Assembly (NCBI GenBank): GCA_024699855.1
Contig: JAMPIQ010000002.1
Location: 12,772,001-12,836,000 of the forward strand
Reading direction: 5' to 3'
Length of the DNA: 64,000 nucleotides
DNA from: Aphelenchoides besseyi
Taxonomy: Eukaryota > Nematoda > Chromadorea > Rhabditida > Aphelenchoididae
In this document: positions 37,335 through 47,041 of the stretch, one piece after another
How the letters are laid out: each line of letters starts with the position of its first letter
Position numbering within the stretch: position 1 is the first letter of the stretch
Notes under the pieces: generated by a model
The model's database searches: none
Told to the model about the DNA's origin: nothing
What the model saw: the letters and a program-made list of their open reading frames with translations, nothing else
Translations under genes and position numbers: made by a program

Positions 37335-37711
37335 CCTGAAATTCAAAACAAAAACTTTTGTCTGAACACGCGGAAGTGGGCAGACGACATTTAAAATCGA
37401 ACATCAAATAAAAATTGCAACAATCGTCATAAGCAACATGAGATGATCAGGTGACTAACAAAAACGGATCCGAGAAATTCGATTCGCTGAATTACACGTC
37501 AGTTAACGCACTCTCCAGAATTTCTCTGCTTGCTTTTTGCGGTGGTCATCAACGAGACATTGGACGAAGGGAAAGTCTGCAGCGCAAAGAGAAAATCGAT
37601 GTGAATGTCAATTCGCTGTTCTTCGACATTGTCGAATGCCCCGTAAACAATAGATTTTGTTTAACGACTTGAAATCACAGTCTCGAACTGTTTCAACTGG
37701 GCTTTTGCGCT
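37335..37711. promoter_or_regulatory. divergent promoter region, nucleobindin / mRpL40
   Basis: Only 377 bp separate the start codons of nucleobindin (-) and mitochondrial L40 (+). The stretch has no convincing ORF, so it must hold the 5' UTRs or trans-splice sites and promoter elements of both. No specific element was identified. Confidence 0.5.
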
Positions 37712-38381
37712 ATGAGTCAATTGTCGCTAATCAGCAGTTTTCGGCAAGTTTCTGTTCGGATGATCCACGCATCTGCTTTGAAGTGAGTACTCTTCTTGTC
37801 ATTTGGATGATCGTTTTCTTTCGTTCAGTTCGTCCGTGTTCATGAAGAAACAAAAGAAAGTCGATCCGGAAGTGGCAAAACTGCGCGAAAAACGAAAACG
37901 ACGAAAACTTGAACGGGAAATTCGTTTGATGCAACGTGATGGCAAAACTCCGAAGCCGGTAACGGAGTTGTCTGTAGACGAAAAGACTTTGGAAGCTGTC
38001 GAGTGAGTTGATGAGTTAGACTTTCATTTTTTGTTTACTTTTAGTGAACTTCGTCGTGTTGACGTCGCTCTTGATGAAAACACAATCGATCAACGGGCCG
38101 TTATCTTGAAGGCATATTGTAAGTCCAGAAATCAGCTGGCAACTGCAGACAACCATTGGATTCGCACGATGATCAATGAACAGAACAAAGCACTCAATGT
38201 ACTCAAAACCATCTCACCGACTCTTTACGAATCAGCAGTTGCTCCAGACCCTTCATTTTTGCCTTTCAGTACTCGTGGTCCCGTTTATACACCGCCGTTA
38301 AAAGAATACATGTCTCCGGACGGTGAATATACAAACATAACACCGAATTACGTTGAAAACAAACCATCTTCTAAAACCTAG
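37712..38381 (+). CDS. mitochondrial large-subunit ribosomal protein mL40
   Basis: Component of the 39S mitoribosomal subunit. Exons 37712-37782, 37829-38002 and 38045-38381 give 193 aa, the usual size for MRPL40. The first 24 residues (MSQLSLISSFRQVSVRMIHASA) form an arginine-rich amphipathic mitochondrial presequence. The core has the lysine/arginine-rich KLREKRKRRKLEREIR, then a long helix with IDQRAVILKAYCKSRNQ, and the C-terminal PLKEYMSPDGEYTNITPNY, matching mL40. The start is the only in-frame ATG that supplies a presequence. An AATAAA lies about 30 bases past the stop (38412). Confidence 0.92.
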
Positions 38382-40814
38382 GTCATTTAGAGGTTGTTAT
38401 GTTTAGATGAAAATAAAAAATCCATTTGTAAGTGTTTCCGAAGAATGACCAGCTGATTGAAAACGAAAGTTTTTGAGATTAAGGACTTTGTCTCTTTATA
38501 TGTTTAAGCTCTCCCAACACGTCCATTTGACCATTCAAGTAGCCACTTAACTGACCACAAATTGAACGGCAGCGAACGAGAGATCGACAATTCGTTTATT
38601 GTTTCGTCTTCGGAAGTGAAATATTGTGATCTATGCACAGCAAACCAATAATCAACTGTGTTTCACATCACAGCTGTAATTCCCATCTAGACATAAATGG
38701 TCATGGTCAATCGATTTTCAATTATTAGTTTTTGGTGTTGAGCTTAGAAATGAAATTGCCTGGATTCTTTTCGTCTTGTAGATTGCAATTCAAAGGGCAC
38801 CAATTACTGCACCTTTTGAAGGCCACTTATTATGTGACCGCCAAAAAGAGCTGCGCGTTTTACATTTGCAGTTTGTCCTTGGTGTTTTTTTTGCGTTAAT
38901 TTCCTGTCAACGAATGAGTTTCCACGAATTCAACAGAACCATTTGTTTATAATAAGTTTTCTTGGTCAAACCACAAAAATCCAATGGCATGTTTTGTCTA
39001 AGTCTTATTAGGTTGTCCTCTGAAGATGAGTAGAACACAAAGCAGACGGACTCTCCTCGTCCCTAAAAGGTCCCAGTCACTCTCGCACAATACTTTTCGC
39101 TCGGAATGACCACTGGCTATGTGCGAGTTTGATTTCAGCGACCCTCTTGTCTGTTTCTGGCCAAATTCGAATTGCTGGTCATTGCGTTTGTGGTCACTCG
39201 AATTGTTTTTTCTTGTTTCTTCGCTTGCCTGCGGCGACTTTAGAGGATTAAAGAGCAGATGGGTTCAGGCAATGGCCATCTGTTTGTTAAACGACTTAAC
39301 CAAAATTTGTTCTTAACTCGATATTCCTTTTATTCAATTGTCTTCACATTCACAAAACCATCCGAAATTGGTTGTTGTTTAAACGTTTTTATTTAATTTC
39401 GTCATCTAAACACGCTCTCCATCAAACTTGTTCGTGATTCTCGAGCGTAGACAACCAATGAGTTTACAGCCATGCGGCTATTAACCCATCAAATCGCTTG
39501 CAATTTAAATTTTAAGTTTTTTGGACCTTTGATGTTAATATTACAAAAGTTTTCTTGGGATTATTTGAGTTACAAAGCAAAACTCCTTAGATGAAAGAGA
39601 CATTCTTCCATCATTAAATCAGAATGACACATCCGGCTGAATCCACCGGCGAAACAGATGGATAGCGAAATTCGGATGTTCACGAAATCGAAAGTCTCCC
39701 GCAGTAATCGGAACATACAACGCGAGTAAACGACATCAATCAGCGCAACATCTGTATTTTATTGATCACAAGTTAGCCACCGGAACACTTTAAGTGCTGG
39801 GCTTATTGGCGGCTGTCTATTCGTCCTATGAGAAGAATAGTAACAAACAAAAAACGCGATCATTCAAAAACAGAGTACAAAGCAATTCGTTTAGTCTGTT
39901 TGAGGATTGCGTGGGATTAAGATCAGCGAATTGCTGGCCGGCGAATGTCTTCAATCTCTCTTACTTTACACATGTCATCGTGCGCACGTTTAGACGCAGG
40001 ATGCTGGTCAGCGTATGTATCGCCGTCAAATGTTACGTCGGAGCTCATTGTTCGTTGTTGTTACGTCCCTCATCCCGTTCACGAGACGAACGCGTAGAAC
40101 TTGGTTGATTCATTTATCCACACGAATACAATCGTGTGATTTTGCGGGCATCCCAAACGTTTATTTGTCGTTTTTCTTCGATCGACAGCAATCTAACTTA
40201 CTTTTCAACGAACAACTAAAAACAAAAGATTACCAACCGTTTCCTTTTGTATTAGCATTATGCTTCGTAAGCTCTTTCATTGCTGCTTATTATGTCATTG
40301 ATTAGTAGCGGAAATCAATTCGTCGACATCGTATTCCTTCACAGCGTGTTATTTCTTGTATTTGTTTTACTCAAAACACTTTTACCCTCGTATTTCGAAT
40401 TCGAGCACATTTGTTTATGCAAGCAGCCCGGAGATGTTTTCAACTTAATCTGCAAGATAACAAAAACGAACGGAAAGGTGACAGATTGAATATACGAAAT
40501 AGGTCAATTTCTCGGTAACCGTCGGTGCATGAAGTGCAAGAAAAGGGAGCAGAAATCGAAGAATTTAGGCGATTGATCCACGTCTTTTTTCGCTTTCTAT
40601 TTCTTTGTCGTAAACTGAAATTTTTGTACGCAAACTGATTTATGGCATTTGCAAGAACAATCTCTGGTAATTTCAAGTCCGAACTTGTGATAGGTATCTG
40701 TGAAGCACAGGGATACGATCAACCGAAGGGAAGGTATACACGGAAGACGAGTGCGGTTCCTCGAATTGAAGTTGTCAGATTGTGAGTGAAAACTGTCGAT
40801 CGATTTGATGACCT
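38382..40814. other. 2.4-kb non-coding stretch
   Basis: After the mL40 polyadenylation signal I see nothing I can call. Frames such as 39794-40108 and 40015-40305 overlap in different phases and encode nothing recognisable. No repeat or RNA gene was noticed. Confidence 0.5.
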
Positions 40815-41132
40815 TCAACTCATTTGTTTGCGATTCTTTTCAGTTACTTCAATCGTATTTTTGACGTCGTCAATTTGAATCAAGTTCTGTAAATTTCGAG
40901 GTTCTTTTACCGCAGCGATCGTCATCAACAGGCGCTCCGGAAAATTGTTTTTGGCGAGAGCGCGAATTGTTCGCTTTTTATGACATTGCGCGTTCTGAAG
41001 TAATCGTGGCAGCTGTCTGTTTACTGCCAACAGCTCTCGGCGTAAATCAACAAACTCCCGCTGATCGGCCAAATCGTTTTGACAGGTGGTCTCGTGTATA
41101 AGTGAGTTGCGCCGCTTTTGTATTTCCGATCT
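40815..41132 (-). other. open frame without ATG, possible coding exon
   Basis: A minus-strand frame of about 105 codons runs from just after a TAA to a stop at 40815. It reads like a real helical protein (DLRRELLAVNRQLPRLLQNA, then RALAKNNFPERLLMTIAAVKEP) but has no initiator; the first in-frame ATG is deep inside. It would need an upstream exon, perhaps in 41515-41936 on the same strand. I do not recognise it. Confidence 0.3.
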
Positions 41133-41514
41133 TTAAGCAGCGCTTTCAATGAACGAGTGTGTTTATGGGAAACGGTCGTAGGGTTTCAGTGTTGAGATTC
41201 GCATCGTTTCGATGTGATTCGTATTGATGCCGAATAATCTTCTTAACGTTCCCAATTCGCGCGGCGTAATTGCGTGTCGACTTGAACGCATAAAATTTGC
41301 GTCAATCACTCCTGTGAAATGGTACATCGTTTTCAATTACGTTAACCTTGTGACTACTACTTCCGTTTGCCCATGTTCACAACATTTGCATACGAGTATT
41401 CGCGCTGCTCGATCTCCTCATTCGACCTCCACGCACGTTCGTTTGCGTCGCCGCCAATTCAACGCCATGGACTCAATTGCCTTTCAATTGCGAAGACGAA
41501 TTTTCGCGTTCTTT

Positions 41515-41936
41515 TTAGTTAAACGTCTTCAGTCTTGAAATTAGCAGTCGACGAGTTCTTTTCGCTAACGAGTGGGTTGAATGAAGTGGTTTTATGATAA
41601 GTTTATCGAAGAACTCGCATTCTGGTGAGGCGAGCGAGGGGAATGAGCAACAATCACGCTTGAGTGACCGTTCGAATTGGGCAGTCAATCGCATCGACTG
41701 CTCTTCGGGGTGTTCAGTTGAGGGCGGTTCAAAGCGCATGTCGGGAGGAAGTCGACGGATGCGCGGAGTTGGCGCGTAATTTTCTCAACTAAACGCACTT
41801 TTTCCTTTCGAAATTTGTTCACGAGATTAGAAACACGAGTACGATGCGGGATGTAAATTTTGGCAGCGGACCGTTGAATACGCTTCATTTCAGGCGGTTC
41901 GTCGTGTTGAATAGGCGGCGGGATATTACTCGACAT
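41515..41936 (-). other. gene-like fragment with apparent frame change
   Basis: An ATG at 41936 opens a frame (MSSNIPPPIQHDEPPEMKRI) that looks coding for about 51 residues. From about 41784 a second minus-strand frame takes over coding character (APTPRIRRLPPDMRFEPPST) and continues to a stop at 41515. No GT-AG intron of normal size joins them. A one-base shift near 41784 would fuse them into a protein of about 138 aa. It could be a sequencing error, a young pseudogene, or two overlapping chance frames. The ATG is 87 bp from the tetraspanin start on the other strand. Confidence 0.3.
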
Positions 41937-42022
41937 CTGCTGGTTTCTACTTGGGTCGTCTATGCATCAGCAGTGAGGTGTTCGAACGGAACGCGAATGC
42001 TGCAGAATCCGTGTAATTGCCG

Positions 42023-43066
42023 ATGGGGCAGTACAATCGTTTCGGCTATCAACAGCATGCGAGTGGTGGGGCAAACGAACAGTCCCGACGTAAACCACTA
42101 AGATTTCTGAAACCACGACAAGAAATTTGTGCACCATTAAAATGGTTGTGTTTCGCTCTAAACTGCGTCGTATTCGTAAGCTTGAGTTCTTTTGCTCATT
42201 CTAAACAGTTCGATTTAGCTTACGGGTGTTACTCTATTGGCCTTGGGAGTGTATTTGTGGATTAAAGATCCGCGAAGTGTTACGGCTGTTGAAGATGTGA
42301 TACTGAATTTGTCCGTAGCGTTGACGATTATTGGGCTGTACGTAAGTATCGTTTCATTGTGTGGACTATTCGGTTCATTACGTGATCACGCCACCTTACT
42401 TAAAATAGTCAGTTTATAATTCACGTCACAAACTGTTATCCCTATGGTGATTTCAGTCGGTATGGTTAGCGGCAACAAGTTTTGTGGCTGTGGTAATTGG
42501 CGTTTTTGGATTGTTTTTGATCTTCTACGCGGATTCGGCAGACATATTTTCCATGAATGCGATACTCACGTATGCCATTAAGAAGTATCATGTTAATCAT
42601 AACATGGCCGACATTGTTGATTATGTGCAAGAGAACGTAAGTTTGTATTACGATCTTTTAATTCGTTTACTTCTCATTTCAGCTCGAATGTTGTGGTATT
42701 CGTTCGCTTTCGCAAGGATATCGCGATTGGCACTTGAGTGATCAGTTTCATTGTAATCGAACCAATCTCTTTGTCAATCCGTATCCCGAACGATGTGGTG
42801 TTCCGTTTAGTTGTTGTCGTAAAAGTGTGCAACCGGATACGATCATACAATCTGGATCCTTGTTGCCGGCAATGCGCTCATTAGAATGTTGGCAGAATGC
42901 GCAGACAAAACGCCCACAAGAACTGGAAAACGATCTTTACATTCGCGGATGTACGGCACCATTGAGACAAACGTTCGAAAGTCATGCAATTCTAATTGGT
43001 TCAGCAGTTGCATTGGCATTAATTCCAGGAGTATGTTGGGCTTTTAACATTCAATATTTTATGTGA
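42023..43066 (+). CDS. TspanC8-group tetraspanin (TSP-12/TSP-14-like)
   Basis: Four-span membrane organiser. TspanC8 proteins escort the ADAM10/SUP-17 protease and in C. elegans promote Notch and BMP signalling. Exons 42023-42175, 42219-42411, 42458-42636 and 42683-43066 join to 302 aa. Features: short basic cytoplasmic N-terminus, TM1 (KWLCFALNCVVF), TM2 (LSVALTIIGLYVSIVSLCGLF) with FGSLRDHATLLK after it, TM3 (AVVIGVFGLFLIFY), then a large loop with exactly eight cysteines (LECCGI, FHC, RCGVPFSCC, LEC, RGC), the defining TspanC8 pattern, and TM4 (LIGSAVALALIPGVCWAF). The ATG at 42023 follows a TTG-opened frame; an extra 5' exon is possible. An AATAAA lies at about 43180. Confidence 0.93.
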
Positions 43067-43546
43067 TTTGGAGACAAAATCAAAACATTTCCACTAATCA
43101 CGTGTATTTGTATTCCGAGAGTAAGTGCATCGGAATGCAAATCATCCGACTGCTATTAAGCCGTGGAGTGGAAATATAAAATAAATGCTTTCGAACGTTT
43201 TCAAACAACGCAAAGTACTTTGAATTGAAACTGTTAATCCCGTTGTTAGACTACAATTTCTTAACATTCGACACTGTTGAGATTAAGAGCCTTTTATAAC
43301 CGATGACAAGCTAAAAAGTCACGTTGAATGTACAAATGAAAAATTTCTCAAAGTTTAATAGGTTTTTGCAATACAAAACCTTTTTGCAACTTTTCAATCA
43401 AAACTAGACAGAATTTTGAACTTGACGTCGAAATGATCATTCTCGAAAAGCATTGATTGTACGCCATTTCCGGATTAAGTGGCTTCTTTCCTGACAAAAG
43501 TAAAGTCCCGCTTTACAAGAACTATTTTCAGCTTTTTTACGTCTTC
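43067..43546. other. intergenic stretch
   Basis: This holds the 3' UTR of the tetraspanin (poly(A) signal at about 43180) and the leader of the next gene. The right end contains an ACTATTTTCAG acceptor ending at 43531, a likely trans-splice site 15 bases before the next ATG. Confidence 0.55.
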
Positions 43547-43972
43547 ATGGAATACGTTTTGGCACGTCAAATCGAATACCAACATTTTTTGCTTGATCGC
43601 GAAGCTCGTCGTAACGAAAGAAGACGACGACGAGCGGAATCGAAACGCGACAAACAAACCACATTGGAAGCAGGAACCAATCGTCCCCCACCGGTGCTTG
43701 TCGAACTTCCCAAACCTTCCAATGCAGAAGTGGTGGATCAACGGAAACGAAGAGCCAAACGTGCAACTACAAGTCTTTCGCCGCGACGAGCTGCCGAAGC
43801 TTCAAAGCCGACGAAACGTAAAGAGAAACGTCGTCGTGAAACCTCAGCGGGACCAACTGTTGGCATCACAACAACCTCCGCATCAGTTGCTATCGATCCA
43901 ACTGGGCGAATTCGGCAATGGGTTCTTCAACAATCAGATTTCGTACAAAAAGAAAAACCTATTGATTCATAA
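43547..43972 (+). CDS. 141-aa basic protein of unknown function
   Basis: A single exon with its ATG 15 bases after a TTTTCAG acceptor, which is why I start here and not in the longer open frame to the left. After MEYVLARQIEYQHFLLDREA the protein is dominated by Arg/Lys clusters (NERRRRRAESKRD, KRRAKRATTSLSPRRAAEAS, KRKEKRRRE), so nuclear or nucleic-acid binding is plausible. The end is more ordered (DPTGRIRQWVLQQSDFVQKE). No known domain is recognised. An AATAAA at about 44295 fits as its polyadenylation signal. It is not clearly in an operon: 480 bp separate it from the tetraspanin. Confidence 0.65.
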   Translation: MEYVLARQIEYQHFLLDREARRNERRRRRAESKRDKQTTLEAGTNRPPPVLVELPKPSNAEVVDQRKRRAKRATTSLSPRRAAEASKPTKRKEKRRRETSAGPTVGITTTSASVAIDPTGRIRQWVLQQSDFVQKEKPIDS

Positions 43973-44610
43973 CGCAGGGTATACTCTCTTGCCATTTTGC
44001 TTCCTATCGTTTTTCTAACATTCCAATTCCCGGCCACAGTTGTTCATTTCTATTGTCCGGTTAATTTTATTGTTCATCTTAAACTCAATCTTATGCTTCT
44101 GTTAAAGTTTAGAGATGTGAACGAACAGACAGCAGCCATTGTCACCGGTAGTTATCAAATATCCGATCTTTTATCGTCTCCTCGTCTTTGAAGCACTGCC
44201 ATTAATTGTTTGCAGCTTAAATTGCCACGATCGAATCTGATCGTAGACATTTGCGAATTCACATGAAATCTCTGTCTTTCGTTGTTTTCTTGTCAATAAA
44301 ACCCACTGAACTGTTAACATTGCTGCGTTTATTTCTGAATATACGACGCCAAAACAAAAGCGAAAAGGAGACGTGTGATGAAGTTCACTATGATGGTTGT
44401 TCAGAATGCGCAGAAAAAAAGGGAAAATAGACGGTGATTAGGAGCGTGGATGTAAAATCGTTTCAACGGATGGATAATTAGCGGAGTTTTGGTCGATTTT
44501 GTCCAGTCAAACATTGTAAGTTCTGTTGGCAGACACCTAAAAAAGATCTCGTAATTGATATGCACACACACACACGTCTTATTGATCGGGATCGTCCACG
44601 AATAAGCTTT
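43973..44610. other. convergent intergenic region with a CA microsatellite
   Basis: This region holds the 3' UTRs of the basic protein (+) and nematocin 1 (-). It contains a short CA dinucleotide run at about 44563-44577 and a + strand AATAAA near 44295. I see no ORF of interest. Confidence 0.5.
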
Positions 44611-45169
44611 TTATGACGCGTTGCACTTTTCTTTCGCGTCATCTTCTGCAGAGAAACATAACAGGGAAGTTTGTTTTGGCTACTTGTTATACCCCGCATT
44701 ACGTATTCAACTTTTAATTCATTTGTTAGTTGACGAAAACCACCCGCACAACTCTACGCATTTGAGATCAATCACCAAAATATTATCGTATAGCTGTGCT
44801 TTGAATTAATTTCAAGGTGTCAAACTTACGTCTAACGCAGCAGAGCTGATCGTTTACACATTCACCCGCAAGACCACCGAGGGAACATTGAGGAACGGGA
44901 CAAACTTCCGAGTTGTTGCATTCTTCAGATTCAAAACATGCTTTCGAAGTACAACAAACGGAGTTTGAAACACACAAACCGGCCAAGTTCTCGCCTAAAA
45001 TCGCTTATTCACTCTTACATTTCATCTGTGAAAACCACCAACCGCATTGACCGCAGCTGAGCGGTGAACGACCGTATCTCCGATAAGGACAACTGTTGAG
45101 GAAACAACCGAAACACACGTTGACAATCAAAATCAGCAACAAAGTTGAACGGCACATGTTTTTGTACAT
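44611..45169 (-). CDS. ntc-1: nematocin precursor 1 (vasopressin/oxytocin-type peptide with neurophysin)
   Basis: Secreted neuropeptide-hormone precursor; in C. elegans nematocin acts through NTR receptors in learning and male mating. Exons (-): 45169-45043, 44994-44830 and 44645-44611, phases 1 and 1, 108 aa. The ATG lies six bases after a TTCTACAG acceptor. Signal peptide MYKNMCRSTLLLILIVNVCFG, then CFLNSCPYRRY, identical to C. elegans nematocin, followed by GR: a glycine for C-terminal amidation and an arginine for cleavage. The neurophysin domain has the family spacing (SCGQCG, LC, VCC, AC, EEC, EVC, PQC, GEC, LCC, KC): 13 cysteines versus 14 in mammals, since the protein ends NAS three residues after the 13th. 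Exon 3 (11 codons, after a 184-nt intron) is the least certain part. Confidence 0.95.
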
Positions 45170-46461
45170 CTTTGTCTGTAGAAGAATGGAGTAGATGATG
45201 GCCGAATCAGTGAATCGTAAGAGAAGGCTCTTGTCAAACTGCCGAGTTACCAAATGACAACTAACCTGTTGTTGGTCGGTATTAACGAATGAAGAGCGGA
45301 ATGATGTTGAAGGCTCCTTAGAAGTCTTTACTTTCGCTTATGCCAACGACACTACTTCTTGTCTTTGTTATCCGATCATCTCGCAATATTTCGTCCGACT
45401 GTTGCGAGAAGATTGTAACAAACAAGAGAGTACAGAAATGTCTAATCGGATTCTGCGGCTTCAACGCGGCTTCAACGCGGCCGTTTCCTATCGATGTATT
45501 TCATCATGTGTTTATGATTTCAGTCTGAGCAGTCTATAACTTGTTTATTTAATCAACTTGATGGTTTGAGATTTGGTTATTTCGAATCTATGGGTTGCTT
45601 CAAAAATTTGGTCGATCAATCACCGTTTTTCCTCATAATGCGGCTAATGACGTTGTGGAAAGTTGATCTTACTTGGGCGATAAACTTTCCTTTTCCTCAA
45701 TGATCAGCAATCTCTGTTCACTTGAACAATTGAACATTCTCAGTACGAGTTTACTACTCAAAATCAGCTTAGCACATTAGTTTCCAACAAACAAATACGA
45801 TGGTTTTCATCCTTTCAATCGTTTAGAGTTATAAACTTGCAGGCTTGTTGCGTGCCAAATGTAAGACCAGACTCTAAGAGGTTTGCAGCCGGATGTTTGT
45901 TTTGGTCTATTTCATTAACTACAAAACCCACGAATTGTGAGTATATTTTGTGGTACTACGACAATTATGAATTACAGAATATGCTCTGGATCTTTTAAAA
46001 TTCGTAATTCGTCTTTCAACCTCTGTATACGCATCCTTTCGTCTTCTCAAATTTCCGTCGAGAGATCGCATCGATGACGACTTTTGTTAAAAGCCATGAG
46101 AGTTCATCAAAGCAGTGGAATTTTCGCCGACGCATGAAACCGCAACGTCAAAGAAAAGTAATGCATCATCGATGGGGTCGCTCCTTCGACTCCGCCCCAC
46201 ATCAGCTGGATTACAAAAGAATAAATACATCGAATGCTGCGAATGAGTAGCAGTTCTTGAACGAGAGAAAACATTTGGGCGTGGACTAACTTTTACTGGT
46301 CAGTAGCTAATCAACCGGTGGTTGGCGAAAACATTCAACTCCATTCGCTCGTTTTGCAATTTCTGTTTCTCAACTTTTCGGGAACGTTTATCGAGTCTGC
46401 AACTAGGTTACGGTGTTAGATGCTTCGTAAAGCGAATTACTTGCAAACTACAACCGTCGAA
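45170..46461. promoter_or_regulatory. shared divergent region of the two nematocin genes
   Basis: 1,292 bp separate the two start codons, so both nematocin genes must draw their upstream control from here. I see no coding exon. An 11-bp unit (cggcttcaacg) is repeated in tandem at about 45459-45482. No transcription-factor site can be named with confidence. The frame at 45340-45528 (+) has no supporting feature. Confidence 0.6.
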
Positions 46462-47041
46462 ATGTTCGCTCTTCGCCAAATCGTGATCTTCGCTCTAATT
46501 GTGCTGACCGTCGATGCTTGTTTCTTGAACTCTTGTCCCTATCGTCGATTTGAACGCGCAGGAGCCGAGAATTGTGGTACTTGTGGTGAGTATTTTACAG
46601 TCAAATTTCTTTGAGATCCAATTGGTCCTTTTGACTAATCAAACGAATCGCTTAGCGACACATTTAATGAACTAAATATTGTAGGTAAAGAAGGTGAAGG
46701 AATTTGCATAACCAATGGAGTATGTTGTTCGGAAACCGAATGTACGGAGGACAAATCATGTGACATCGCTTCGAGCTGTCCGCTGCCAACCTGTGAGATG
46801 GACAAACAAATCGGTTTTTGTGCCAGTTCAACACTCTGCTGTTCGGAAAGTAAGTTCGAGCACGAGGATTAAACTTCGGGTTTGACCAAAACGGATGTTA
46901 GAAATCTTTTGAATTCTGATCTTCGTAGCGTACTTCCGCTGGGTACATAGCAACGAATTGCACGAATCATTCGACCGACAATCTTTTCGTTCCTTTTCGT
47001 GACATTTAGCGGTGAAAGTGTGCAGTTGGTACGCTCGTTAA
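46462..47041 (+). CDS. nematocin-like precursor 2 (neurophysin paralogue with altered peptide end)
   Basis: Paralogue of the gene at 45169. Exons 46462-46585, 46685-46849 and 47010-47041, with the same phases (1 and 1) and a middle exon of exactly the same length (165 nt); 106 aa. Signal peptide MFALRQIVIFALIVLTVDA, then CFLNSCPYRRF. The residues after it are ERAGAENCGTCG: there is no Gly-basic amidation/cleavage site. A single Arg two residues on is the only obvious convertase-type basic site. The neurophysin domain keeps all cysteine positions of copy 1 (13 cysteines) but most other residues differ, implying an old duplication under constraint. An in-frame ATG at 46420 would add 14 polar residues before the signal peptide, so I prefer 46462. 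Exon 3 (VKVCSWYAR end) is inferred from phase and a TTTAG acceptor. Confidence 0.92.

Noticed and set aside
44563..44577. CA dinucleotide run
   Set aside because: A short ordinary microsatellite; noted only as a landmark.
45459..45482. Tandem 11-bp duplication
   Set aside because: Only two copies; too short to call a functional repeat, though it lies in the shared nematocin promoter region.
46420..46461. Upstream in-frame ATG for nematocin 2
   Set aside because: It would place 14 polar residues before the signal peptide; the ATG at 46462 begins a standard signal sequence.
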